Shown one piece after another: positions 50,146-59,281 of a DNA stretch of 64,000 nucleotides. The translations under genes and the position numbers were made by a program. The notes beneath the pieces were generated by a model that was not told where the DNA came from, did no database searches, and worked only from the letters and a program-made list of their open reading frames with translations. This DNA comes from Deltaproteobacteria bacterium. GTDB lineage: Bacteria; Desulfobacterota; Desulfuromonadia; Geobacterales; Geobacteraceae. The stretch spans positions 1 through 64,000 of the forward strand of contig JAJZUQ010000010.1 of the NCBI GenBank assembly GCA_021848385.1, in the 5' to 3' direction. Within the stretch, counting starts at the first letter, position 1; the number at the start of each line of letters is the position of its first letter.

Positions 50146-50994
50146 TTGCCGGATATCACACCCTCAGGAACAGTACTTAACGCGTTGACCATAGATGTCG
50201 AGGACTGGTATCATGTCTGTGGAGAAGAGGAAAGAGTTTCTCGACTGTCTCCGGAGCGACGGGTCCGCAGGAACATTGAGCTTATTCTGGAGCTGTTGGC
50301 GGACGAAGGGTGCGCGGCCACCTTTTTCATGCTCGGTTCAGTGGCCCAACGGGAACCAGGACTTCTTCCCCTGATCGCAGGTGCGGGGCATGAAATCGCG
50401 TCCCACGGCTATTCCCATCGACTGGTCTCCGAACTCGGTGCGACGGCCTTCCGTGATGAGCTCCGGCGGGCATCCGACATCATGGGGCGACAGGCGCAGG
50501 TCGTTCCGGCCGGTTTCCGGGCGCCCCGTTGGTCGCTCTCGCAGGGAACCCCCTGGGCGTTCGAAATTCTTGCTGAAGAGGGGTACCTTTACGATTCCAG
50601 TCTCAACCCTCTTCCCTTCGTGGGGGATCGACGCGGGCCCATGTTGCCGTCCCGTCAGACAACAACCGGCGGGGTGCTGCTGGAACTGCCGCCGCTGGTT
50701 ACCCCGTTCGCCGGTTTCAACCTCCCTACGGGGGGAGGATGGGGATTCCGGTTTTTCCCGCTCTCCCTGATACGTTACACCATGGAAAGACTGAACCGGC
50801 AGGGGGCGCCGGCGGTGCTCTACCTCCATCCCCGTGAGCTTGACCCCGACGGGCCCCGCCTGAAGCTTTCCCCTCTGAAATCATTCGTGGCCTACGGGCC
50901 GCGATCGGACGCCCGGGGACGACTGCGGCATCTATTGCGGCGTTTCCGCTTCGGGACCATGCAACAACTGGCTGAGCAGTGGCGATCTGCGTAA
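50146..50994 (+). CDS. polysaccharide deacetylase family protein
   Basis: LTIDVEDWYHV, ATFFMLGSVAQREPGL, EIASHGYSHRLV, GFRAPRWSL. Confidence 0.85.
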   Translation: MPDITPSGTVLNALTIDVEDWYHVCGEEERVSRLSPERRVRRNIELILELLADEGCAATFFMLGSVAQREPGLLPLIAGAGHEIASHGYSHRLVSELGATAFRDELRRASDIMGRQAQVVPAGFRAPRWSLSQGTPWAFEILAEEGYLYDSSLNPLPFVGDRRGPMLPSRQTTTGGVLLELPPLVTPFAGFNLPTGGGWGFRFFPLSLIRYTMERLNRQGAPAVLYLHPRELDPDGPRLKLSPLKSFVAYGPRSDARGRLRHLLRRFRFGTMQQLAEQWRSA

Positions 50995-51641
50995 TCATAC
51001 CGGCGTACAACGCCGTTAGCACTTTGCCTGCGGTGGTTCGGGAGGTCCTCCAGTCGGGTATGCCCGTTCTTGTTGTGGATGATGGTTCCAGCGACGGGAC
51101 AACCGCCAGCGTGGCAGGCCTGCCGGTCAACCTGCTCCGGCACCGGGAAAACCGGGGTAAGGGGGCCGCCCTCCGGACCGGTTTTGCCTGGGCGTTGCAG
51201 CATGGTTTTGCCGGGGTGGTCACCCTGGATGCGGACGGCCAGCACGAACCGGCGGCCATCCCGCTTCTTGCCGACACGGCTCATCGTCATGGCTGGGATA
51301 TCCTCCTGGCGTCCCGGTTTGTTCAGTTTCAGCAGATGGCGGGACTCCGCCGCCACTGGAACCGTTTCGGCGCCTGGTGCATGAAGAAACGAACCGGCTT
51401 TGACATAGACGACAGCCAGTCGGGCTTCCGCTATTACTCGGCCCGGCTGCTGCGGACGGTCACGCTGGTCAACGACGGTTACAACCTGGAGATGGAAATC
51501 CTCATAAAGGCATGGAAGGCCGGCATGACCATCGGCACGATCCCTGTGCCTGCCCGGGTCGCGGACGGCCGGGCAACCAGCCACTTCCGGCCGGTGCGGG
51601 ACACCTGGAATATCTGCATGACCTTCCTGCGGTATATGTAG
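50979..51641 (+). CDS. glycosyltransferase family 2
   Basis: VIIPAYNAVSTLPAVV, VLVVDDGSSDGT, GKGAALRTGF, TLDADGQH. Confidence 0.9.
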   Translation: MAICVIIPAYNAVSTLPAVVREVLQSGMPVLVVDDGSSDGTTASVAGLPVNLLRHRENRGKGAALRTGFAWALQHGFAGVVTLDADGQHEPAAIPLLADTAHRHGWDILLASRFVQFQQMAGLRRHWNRFGAWCMKKRTGFDIDDSQSGFRYYSARLLRTVTLVNDGYNLEMEILIKAWKAGMTIGTIPVPARVADGRATSHFRPVRDTWNICMTFLRYM

Positions 51642-51669
51642 TATCTGCCGCCATAAAGAGAGACCACGA

Positions 51670-53052
51670 ATGCTGCAGAGCATTAAGAACTATTCGACGG
51701 AAAAAATTGTCTCCCTCCTCCTCTCCCTTGCCACCAGCTCGTCCAACGAGAACCTGGCACGGATGACCTACCTCATGGAGCTGATTCCCCGGAAGGATTA
51801 CTACAAGGAGCGGATCCGCTGGATTCGTCAGCTGATCCGGGCGAACCACCCGAGCATCGAGTTTCCCCGCCGTATCCTCCGCGATGTCCATCCCAACCAG
51901 CGGCAGAAATGGATTACCAACCTGGCGGTGAACCATCTCCTTGCGGGAACCAATAAAAGGAAGGCCTGGGCCGACCGGGAAGGTTTCTATCCCCCCTCCA
52001 CGGTGGTCATCAGCCCGACCATGAAGTGCAATCTCTCCTGCTACGGCTGTTATGCCGGCGACTACGGCAAGAACCTTGAACTGAGCCTGGATGAGGTCGA
52101 TTCGGTCCTCATGCAGATGAAGGAGATGGGAGTCTATTTCGCGGTCATTTCCGGCGGAGAGCCGTTCTTCAAGAAGGATATCTTCGAGATCTTCAAAAAG
52201 CACTCGGACATGGCCTTCCTGGTTTTCACCCATGGGGGGCTGATTGACGAGCAGGTCGTGGAGCAGCTCATCGAAGTGGGGAATGTGATGCCTGCCTTCT
52301 CCCTGGAGGGGTACGAAGCGGAGACCGATGCCCGGCGCGGCGCGGGGCACTTCAAGAAGGTTATGCACGCCATGGACCTCCTGCGGGAGGCCGGGCTCTC
52401 CTTCTGCGGCTCCTTTACCCAGACCAGCAGGAATACGGACATCATCACCGATGGTGCCTACATCGACATGCTGCTGGGAAAGGGGGTGTTTGCTCTCTGG
52501 CTCTTCACCTACGTGCCTGTCGGCAGGGAGCCGAGCCTGGAGCTCATGGCAACCCCTGAACAACGCGATCTGATCCGGAGCCGGGTTGCCGAGTTCCGTG
52601 CCACCAAGCCGATGCTCTTCGTCGACTTCTGGAACGACGGTCCGATTATCAGCGGCTGCATCGCCGGTGGCCGCAAATATTTTCACATCAATGCCAACGG
52701 TGATATCGAGCCGTGCGTCTTCTGCCATTTCGCGGTGGACAATATTCGCCGGACTTCCCTCAAGGATGCCCTTAATTCTCCCTTGTTCCGGAAAATCCGG
52801 GAGAAACAGGGAGAGCATGACAACCTGCTCCGTCCCTGCATGCTGATCGACCATCCAGAAGTGGGACGCGAGCTGTATAACTCCGCTGGCGCCTACGCTA
52901 CCCACGAGGGGGCCGGCGAGATATTCACCGACCTGGCCGGACAGATGGACGGGTACGCCGAAGCCTATGCAGCCATTGCCGATCCCGCTTGGGAAAAGGA
53001 GTTTGTCGAACCCGGACGGGATGGTGCACGGGGCTGTTGTCTGAAACGATGA
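51670..53052 (+). CDS. radical SAM protein
   Basis: SPTMKCNLSCYGCYAGDYG (CxxxCxxC), ISGGEPFF; additional C-terminal cysteines (EPCVFCH). Confidence 0.88.
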   Translation: MLQSIKNYSTEKIVSLLLSLATSSSNENLARMTYLMELIPRKDYYKERIRWIRQLIRANHPSIEFPRRILRDVHPNQRQKWITNLAVNHLLAGTNKRKAWADREGFYPPSTVVISPTMKCNLSCYGCYAGDYGKNLELSLDEVDSVLMQMKEMGVYFAVISGGEPFFKKDIFEIFKKHSDMAFLVFTHGGLIDEQVVEQLIEVGNVMPAFSLEGYEAETDARRGAGHFKKVMHAMDLLREAGLSFCGSFTQTSRNTDIITDGAYIDMLLGKGVFALWLFTYVPVGREPSLELMATPEQRDLIRSRVAEFRATKPMLFVDFWNDGPIISGCIAGGRKYFHINANGDIEPCVFCHFAVDNIRRTSLKDALNSPLFRKIREKQGEHDNLLRPCMLIDHPEVGRELYNSAGAYATHEGAGEIFTDLAGQMDGYAEAYAAIADPAWEKEFVEPGRDGARGCCLKR

Positions 53053-53987
53053 GCGCCGGTTCCGGTGCAGCACCCACAGGGTATGTGGAAGGGGTATACA
53101 GCAGTCTCAGCCTCTTTCTCATCAAGCTCTTTACCATCCTGGTCCCGCGCTGGCTCTTCCCCCCTTTCGCCTTCGTCACAGGGGGACTGTTCTATCTCCT
53201 GACGGTCGAGCGGCGGCGAGGCATCCGGGCAAACCTGCGGATCATAACCGGTCGGGGGGATGTGGAGCGTCTTGTCCTCTCCACGTATTATAAGTTCGCC
53301 CGCAACTGGTGCGACATCATGTTGATGATGCGGCTCCGGGGAGAGCGTCTGGAGCGGCTCATTGCCTCGAAGGGGGCTGGGCGCCCCCTGGATGAGGCGC
53401 TGGCGAAGGGGAACGGCGCGATTCTCGTTACCCCTCACCTGGGAAACTGGGAGCTGGGGGGACTTGGGCTTGCGGAGCGGGGGTACCGGATCAACGTCAT
53501 GACCTTCCGGGAGCCTGACGAGAAGATTAATGCCATGCGCGAACGGGTACGGCTGGAGCGGGGGATCGGTTTCATCTATGTCGATCGGGATGCCACCTCG
53601 CCTCTGGCGATCATCGAGGCGGTCAACGCCCTGCGTCGAAACGAGGTGGTAGCCCTGCTGGGGGATCGTGACGGCTCCTCACACTCCCGGCAGATGGAGT
53701 TCTTCGGGCGCCCTACCGGCATTCCTGTGGGGGCCGCCTACCTGGCGTTGGCGAGCGGCGCGCCGATCCTGCCGGTCTTTCTTCCCCTCGAGGGGAATCG
53801 CTACGCAACCTACATGGAAGAGGCAATCTATCTTTCGGGGGGCCACGGTGACCGGGATGACATCATCCGGACCGGCATGGGCAAGGTTCTCCGGATATTC
53901 GAGACGTACATGCGGAACTACCCTGACCAGTGGTACAACCTGTTTGACTACTGGCAGATCACTACCAGAGACACAAAGGAATCATGA
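53049..53987 (+). CDS. lysophospholipid/lipid A-type acyltransferase (LPLAT)
   Basis: GNGAILVTPHLGNWELGGL, LLGDRDGSS; ATGA overlap with upstream gene. Confidence 0.85.
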   Translation: MSAGSGAAPTGYVEGVYSSLSLFLIKLFTILVPRWLFPPFAFVTGGLFYLLTVERRRGIRANLRIITGRGDVERLVLSTYYKFARNWCDIMLMMRLRGERLERLIASKGAGRPLDEALAKGNGAILVTPHLGNWELGGLGLAERGYRINVMTFREPDEKINAMRERVRLERGIGFIYVDRDATSPLAIIEAVNALRRNEVVALLGDRDGSSHSRQMEFFGRPTGIPVGAAYLALASGAPILPVFLPLEGNRYATYMEEAIYLSGGHGDRDDIIRTGMGKVLRIFETYMRNYPDQWYNLFDYWQITTRDTKES

Positions 53988-54245
53988 ATGCCCGAAGAAC
54001 TGATTGATAAGGTGAAGCAACTGATTATCGACGCCCTCAGGATCGAGGGAATGACGCCGGCGGATATCGAAACCGATGCGCCTCTTTTCGGCGAAGGCCT
54101 GGGGCTCGACTCCATCGATGCGCTGCAGCTGGTGGTTGCCATGGAGAAGGAGTACGGCGTCGTGGTTCCCGATGCGGCAACCGGGACCAAGGTCTTCAGC
54201 TCGGTTCGCAGCATGGCCGACTATATCGCGGAACATCGCAAATGA
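53988..54245 (+). CDS. acyl carrier protein
   Basis: 85 aa; phosphopantetheine site LGLDSIDALQL. Confidence 0.93.
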   Translation: MPEELIDKVKQLIIDALRIEGMTPADIETDAPLFGEGLGLDSIDALQLVVAMEKEYGVVVPDAATGTKVFSSVRSMADYIAEHRK

Positions 54246-55543
54246 AGCTCCTGCTCGTCTCTCCCGGCTGGGAACGGGGGAGACTGTGGGGCGAACTGGG
54301 GTTCAAGTTCCCTTCGCTGTCACTGGCCTCTCTGGCGGCGGTGACCCCTCCTGAATGGGAGGTGGCGCTCTGTGACGAGAACATCGAACCCCTTCCCCTG
54401 GACACCGATGCCGACGTGGTAGCGCTTACCGCCATGACCCCCCAGGCGCCCCGGGCGTACCGGATAGCGGCCGAGTTCAAAGCCCGGGGGAAGACCGTGG
54501 TCATGGGGGGGTTCCATGCCAGCAACCTTCCCGACGAAGCACTTCTGCATGTGGATGCCGTGGTCGTCGGCGAGGGGGATCTGGTCTGGCCCCAACTGCT
54601 GGATGACTATTGCCAGGGTCGTCTGCAGCGGCTCTACCGTTCCACCTCCCTCATCGACATGACCGCCATCCCCGTTGCCCGGCGGGAGATATTCGCGGGC
54701 AAACGGTACCTCCTCACCAATACCCTGCAAACAACCCGCGGTTGCCCCTTCGACTGCGAGTTCTGTTCCGTCACCGCCTTCTATGGCCGGAAGTACCGGA
54801 AGCGCCCCGTGGAGAGCGTGCTGGCAGAGCTGGAGTCCCTGCGCAAGGTCAACTCCTTTGCCTTCTTCGTCGACGACAACCTGGTGGCGGACCGGCAGTA
54901 TGCCATGGAGCTTTTCGCCGGGATGAAGGGGATGAACTTCAAATGGCTCTCCCACGCCCCCATCGATTTTGCCCGTGATGCCGGATTCATCGCGGCCGCC
55001 GGCGAGGCGGGGTGCGTGGGGATGTTCGTCGGGTTCGAATCCCTCAACCAGCAGGCTCTTTCGGCCATGGGGAAGGTGACCAACACGGCCCGCTCCTACC
55101 TGGATGACGCCAAGGTCTTTCGCGACCATGGCATCGGCATTCTCGGCTCCTTCGTCCTCGGTTACGACGGCGATACACCTGACGTCTTCGAACGCCTGCT
55201 CCGCTTCTGCGAGGAAGCCCGGATCGAGGCGGCCATCTTCCCGATCCTCACCCCCTATCCCGGCACCGATGTCCGTCGCCGTCTGGAGGCGGAGGGGCGG
55301 ATCACCTCCGATGCCTGGGAAGACTACGACATGGAGCATGTCAATTTCCGGCCGGTGGGGATGAGTGCAGCCGAACTGCAGGAAGGCTACAACTGGCTCA
55401 ACCGCTCCTTCTATTCCCTTCCCTCCATGTACCGGCGAATCTTCAAGCTGCACCGCTCCGTGCAGGTGTTCGCCCCCATGAACTTCGGCTTCAGGAGCGC
55501 GCTCAAGCGCACCAAACGCACCATGATCGGAGATGTCCCGTAA
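54242..55543 (+). CDS. B12-binding-type radical SAM protein
   Basis: N-terminal Rossmann region plus TTRGCPFDCEFCSVTAFYG (CxxxCxxC). Confidence 0.85.
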   Translation: MKLLLVSPGWERGRLWGELGFKFPSLSLASLAAVTPPEWEVALCDENIEPLPLDTDADVVALTAMTPQAPRAYRIAAEFKARGKTVVMGGFHASNLPDEALLHVDAVVVGEGDLVWPQLLDDYCQGRLQRLYRSTSLIDMTAIPVARREIFAGKRYLLTNTLQTTRGCPFDCEFCSVTAFYGRKYRKRPVESVLAELESLRKVNSFAFFVDDNLVADRQYAMELFAGMKGMNFKWLSHAPIDFARDAGFIAAAGEAGCVGMFVGFESLNQQALSAMGKVTNTARSYLDDAKVFRDHGIGILGSFVLGYDGDTPDVFERLLRFCEEARIEAAIFPILTPYPGTDVRRRLEAEGRITSDAWEDYDMEHVNFRPVGMSAAELQEGYNWLNRSFYSLPSMYRRIFKLHRSVQVFAPMNFGFRSALKRTKRTMIGDVP

Positions 55544-56386
55544 ATGAACTGCTTCATGTTTCCCGGCCAGCCCCTTACCTGTGGGACTGACCTGCCCGAC
55601 GACTCCGATTTCAGAGCTATTGCAGCCATGACCCGCGACCGGGCTTTTTTCGATATTGAAGGATTTTCCTGGGTTGGGAATGCGGCTACTGACAATGTGA
55701 AACTGCAGGTGTTCGGCACCGCCATGAGCCTCTACCGGTTCAGGGTGTTGCGCCGGGAGAACTCCCTCCCCGATTTCGTTGCCGAGCACAGCATGGGGAT
55801 CTATCCGGCCCTGGCCGCCTGCGGCTGCCTGGCCGAGGAGGAGGCGATTGAGATGACCTTCCGGATCGGGGCCTGCCTTGCCCGGATGGGGGAGATCCGT
55901 CGCTACGCGCTCGGCTGCGTGGTCGGCCTCTGCCGGGAACCTCTCCTCGCCATTGCCGAGAACCACGGGGTGTTCATGGCCAACTACAACACCTCCCGCC
56001 ATTTTCTCCTGGCCGGCGAACGTTCCAACATGGAAGCGGCGATGGCGGAGGCCCTGGACACGGGCGCCTTTTCCGCCCGGACCTTCCCCTGTGACGCGCC
56101 GCTTCACACTCCCCTTGTCGGCGTGATCGACGGCGAGCTGCGGGAGATTTTCGCCGACTATCGGTATGCCGAACCACGGACCCGCCTGATGGACCACATC
56201 AACCAGGATTGCCTGGAGGGGGTCGATCTGGCCGATTTCCTCCGAGAAGAGCTCCAGCGCCCGGTATACTGGGAAAAGACCTACCGCGCCCTGCGGGCGT
56301 CCGGCGTTACCGGCTTTATTGAAGTCGGGATGGGGGATTCCCTGAAGAAATACAACCGGTGGATCGATGGCGAGATGCGTTCATGA
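55544..56386 (+). CDS. divergent FabD-like acyltransferase
   Basis: FPGQ N-terminus, AEHSMGIYPALAACG (Ser nucleophile), CDAPLHTPLV, QRPVYWEKTYRALRASGVTGFIEVGMGDSL matching FabD C-terminal pattern. Confidence 0.65.
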   Translation: MNCFMFPGQPLTCGTDLPDDSDFRAIAAMTRDRAFFDIEGFSWVGNAATDNVKLQVFGTAMSLYRFRVLRRENSLPDFVAEHSMGIYPALAACGCLAEEEAIEMTFRIGACLARMGEIRRYALGCVVGLCREPLLAIAENHGVFMANYNTSRHFLLAGERSNMEAAMAEALDTGAFSARTFPCDAPLHTPLVGVIDGELREIFADYRYAEPRTRLMDHINQDCLEGVDLADFLREELQRPVYWEKTYRALRASGVTGFIEVGMGDSLKKYNRWIDGEMRS

Positions 56387-56802
56387 AGTATCACGAAACC
56401 CCCATAACGGTCCGTTTCAACGAGGTGGACGCCTATCGTGTGGCGTGGCATGGCCACTATGTCACCTGGATGGAAGTGGGACGGAGCGACCTGGCAGGGC
56501 GGTTCGGCCTGAACGCCTTCGATATCGAGGCCGCCGGCTATCAGGCGCCCGTCGTGGAACTGGAGCTCAAGTTCAAGCGGCCGCTTCGTTTCAATGATGA
56601 GGCACGGGTCCAGACTACGGTCCGGCGGACGGAGACCGCCACACTTGAATTCCTCTGCCGGATCGTCGGCGGGGATGGGATGGTTGCGGCAACCGGCCGG
56701 ACGGTGCATGTTCTGACCGATGGTGCAGGGGTCCTCCAGTACACCCTCCCGCCGGTGATCGGCGAACGGCTGGAGCGCCTCATTGCCTACCTGGAGGTGT
56801 AA
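56383..56802 (+). CDS. acyl-CoA/ACP thioesterase, 4HBT hotdog family
   Basis: VRFNEVDAYRVAWHGHYVTWMEVGR. Confidence 0.85.
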   Translation: MKYHETPITVRFNEVDAYRVAWHGHYVTWMEVGRSDLAGRFGLNAFDIEAAGYQAPVVELELKFKRPLRFNDEARVQTTVRRTETATLEFLCRIVGGDGMVAATGRTVHVLTDGAGVLQYTLPPVIGERLERLIAYLEV

Positions 56803-58182
56803 GTGAAGGTTCTGCTCATCTCCGCCAACCGGGAACGAAGTCCCTACCCGGTTTTCCCCCTGGGGCTTGCCTATCTGGCCGGCCCGCTGGCCACGGCGGG
56901 ACATTCACTGGAGCTCCTCGACCTCTGCTTTGAACCCGATGCCGTTGCCGCCGTCACCGACGCCATGGAACGGTTTGCCCCCGCCGCTGTCATCCTTTCC
57001 ATCCGCAACATCGATAATGTGACCTATCCGGGTTCCCGCTCCTATCTGGAGGGAGTCCGGGGGGTGGTGACGGCCTGCAGCTGCGGGGTACCGGTCATCC
57101 TCGGCGGGTCCGGCTTTTCCATCATGCCGCGTGAGGTTCTGGACGCCGTCGGAGGTGATTACGGCGTCATGGGTGAGGGAGAAGAAGTTCTCCCCCGGCT
57201 CCTGGCGGCCATTGCCCGAGGGGAGGACGCCGGACTGCTGCCGGGTGTCTTCGTCAAGGAGAAGGATGGCCATATTCCCCCCAGTCCGGTCCAACGGATC
57301 GGCACGCCGGACCGGCGGCTTTTCCCCGTGGAGCGTTACAGCCGCGAGGGAGGGATGGCGAACCTGCAGACCAAGCGGGGCTGTCCATTTTCCTGCATCT
57401 ACTGCACCTATCCCCTTCTTGAGGGGAGCCGGATGCGGCTTCGTCCTATCCCCGACATCATCGCCGAAATCCGTGACCTCCGGGACGGTTACGGCGTCAG
57501 TTACGTCTATTTCGTGGATGATATTTTCAATTTTCCGATGGATTTTGCCGCCGACCTCTGCCGGGCCATGGTGGACGCGGAGCTGAATGTCAACTGGTCT
57601 GCATTCATCAATCCCGGTTTCGTGACCCCTGAGCTTCTGGAGGCCATGGTTGCGGCGGGGTGCGATGCGGTTGAGTTCGGCACCGAAGCGGGGTCGCCGG
57701 TCATGCTGCGGAACCTGGGGAAATCCTTTGGCGTGGCGGAGGTGCGGGATGCGTCCCGGCACTGCCGCGACCTGGGGGTGGATTTTGCCCATTACATCCT
57801 GTTTGGCGGACCCGGAGAGTGCGAGTCCACGATCCGGGAGACCTTTGCCCTCATGGATGAGGTGGAACCGACGGCGGTCATCGCCATGACCGGCATCCGG
57901 ATCTTTCCCGATACGCCACTCTACCGGCAGGCTCTGGAAGAGGGGGTGATCACCCCGGAGACATCCCTTCTGGAGCCGGTCTTCTATATTTCGTCGGCGA
58001 TTCGCGATACGCTTTGCGACATGGTGACAGAAGAGGCGATGAAACGGAAAAACTGGGTAGCGGCCGGCCTTGAGATAAATATCAGCGATGCCATGCTCGA
58101 CGCCCTGCGCCATTTCCCCGTGCGGGGTCCCCTCTGGAAGCTGATGAAGCGGCTGGGACGGAGCCGGGTAAAACCGATGTAA
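56803..58182 (+). CDS. B12-binding-type radical SAM protein
   Basis: LQTKRGCPFSCIYCTYPLLEG (CxxxCxxC), N-terminal B12-binding-like domain, EFGTEAGS. Confidence 0.87.
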   Translation: MKVLLISANRERSPYPVFPLGLAYLAGPLATAGHSLELLDLCFEPDAVAAVTDAMERFAPAAVILSIRNIDNVTYPGSRSYLEGVRGVVTACSCGVPVILGGSGFSIMPREVLDAVGGDYGVMGEGEEVLPRLLAAIARGEDAGLLPGVFVKEKDGHIPPSPVQRIGTPDRRLFPVERYSREGGMANLQTKRGCPFSCIYCTYPLLEGSRMRLRPIPDIIAEIRDLRDGYGVSYVYFVDDIFNFPMDFAADLCRAMVDAELNVNWSAFINPGFVTPELLEAMVAAGCDAVEFGTEAGSPVMLRNLGKSFGVAEVRDASRHCRDLGVDFAHYILFGGPGECESTIRETFALMDEVEPTAVIAMTGIRIFPDTPLYRQALEEGVITPETSLLEPVFYISSAIRDTLCDMVTEEAMKRKNWVAAGLEINISDAMLDALRHFPVRGPLWKLMKRLGRSRVKPM

Positions 58183-58200
58183 CCAAATAATGCTTACAAG

Positions 58201-58305
58201 GCGAAAAATCTTACTTAACAAGGATGAACATGATAAACAGGATTTTAAAAGCATTGCCTAAACAAGATACCCGGTTTTCATCCTGTCCATCCTGTATATC
58301 CCTGT
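58201..58305. repeat. inverted repeat of GGATnnACA-type units
   Basis: AAGGATGAACATGATAAACAGGATTTT ... TTTTCATCCTGTCCATCCTGTATATCCCTGT. Confidence 0.5.
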
Positions 58306-58421
58306 AATTGCTTCGGCGATTAAACATCGAAAACCTGCTGTAGGGGCGGGGTGCCCCCGCCCCAGATTGGGCGAGGCAAGCCTCGCCCCTACCATTCAGA
58401 TGTTTAATCACCGGATCAAGT
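58306..58421. repeat. palindromic interspersed repeat, copy 2 (inverted relative to copy 1)
   Basis: TTGCTTCGGCGATTAAACAT ... GTAGGGGCGGGG ... CGCCCCTAC ... ATGTTTAATCACCGGATCAA. Confidence 0.75.
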
Positions 58422-58433
58422 TGAGGAGCATTC

Positions 58434-59174
58434 ATGGAATTCACTGACAAGATCGTTGTCGTCACCGGTGGCACCCGGGGGATCGGGCGGGCCATCTCCC
58501 GTTACTTTGCCCGTGCGGGGGCACGGGTGACTGCCGCGTACCTTGCTGACGAAAAGGCTGCTCGGGATCTGGAATCGGAAGCGAGCGGGCTTGCCGGTTC
58601 CATCGTCACGGTGAAGGCCGACGTCAGCAGTGCCGAGGGCGCGATCTCCGTCATCGAGGCGGCCGCGAAGGAGACGGGGCACCTGGATGTACTCGTCAAC
58701 AATGCCGGTATCATTCGCGACGGCTTTCTCCCCATGATGTCCGAAGAGGATTGGGACGCCGTGCTCAGGACCAACATCGATCCGCTCTTCCACTGCTGCA
58801 AATGGGGGGTACGGAAGATGCTCGGACGGAGAAAGGGGAGCATCGTCAACCTGTCGTCCGTCTCCGCCCTGACAGGTACCGCCGGTCAGACCAACTACGC
58901 TGCCTCAAAGGGGGCGGCCATCAGCTTTACCAAGGCGCTTGCCCGCGAGGTCGGCCCCATGGGGATACGGGTGAACGCCGTGGCACCGGGGTTGATCGAG
59001 ACCGAGATGATTGCCGTCATGAAACGGGAGGCGGTCGATGCCATTATCAAGGGGGCTTCCCTTGGCCGGATCGGGCAGGCGGATGAGGTGGCCGAAGCGG
59101 TTGCCTTTCTCGCCTCGGATCGGGCCGCCTATATCACCGGGCAATGCCTGGTGGTGGATGGCGGCATAGTCTAG
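58434..59174 (+). CDS. 3-oxoacyl-ACP reductase (SDR, FabG-like)
   Basis: VVTGGTRGIGRAI, NNAG, YAASKGA. Confidence 0.93.
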   Translation: MEFTDKIVVVTGGTRGIGRAISRYFARAGARVTAAYLADEKAARDLESEASGLAGSIVTVKADVSSAEGAISVIEAAAKETGHLDVLVNNAGIIRDGFLPMMSEEDWDAVLRTNIDPLFHCCKWGVRKMLGRRKGSIVNLSSVSALTGTAGQTNYAASKGAAISFTKALAREVGPMGIRVNAVAPGLIETEMIAVMKREAVDAIIKGASLGRIGQADEVAEAVAFLASDRAAYITGQCLVVDGGIV

Positions 59175-59281
59175 TTTTACCACCCAGGTTTCCTTTGCGT
59201 TCTTCCCGGTTTTGCGGTTAAAATAGGGTACCGTTCCCCGCGGAAACGGGTTCTCGATGAAAGTGATATACGGAAGGTTCA

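Noticed and set aside
51502-53073. 523-aa antisense ORF opposite the radical SAM gene
   Set aside because: Mirror frame of a convincing + strand radical SAM CDS; composition rich in H/G/R, no motifs.
54320-56197. 625-aa antisense ORF opposite the rSAM/AT genes
   Set aside because: Shadow ORF from GC-rich third positions; the + strand genes have clear domains and coupled starts.
56905-58254. 449-aa antisense ORF
   Set aside because: Opposite a B12-type radical SAM CDS; low-complexity shadow composition.
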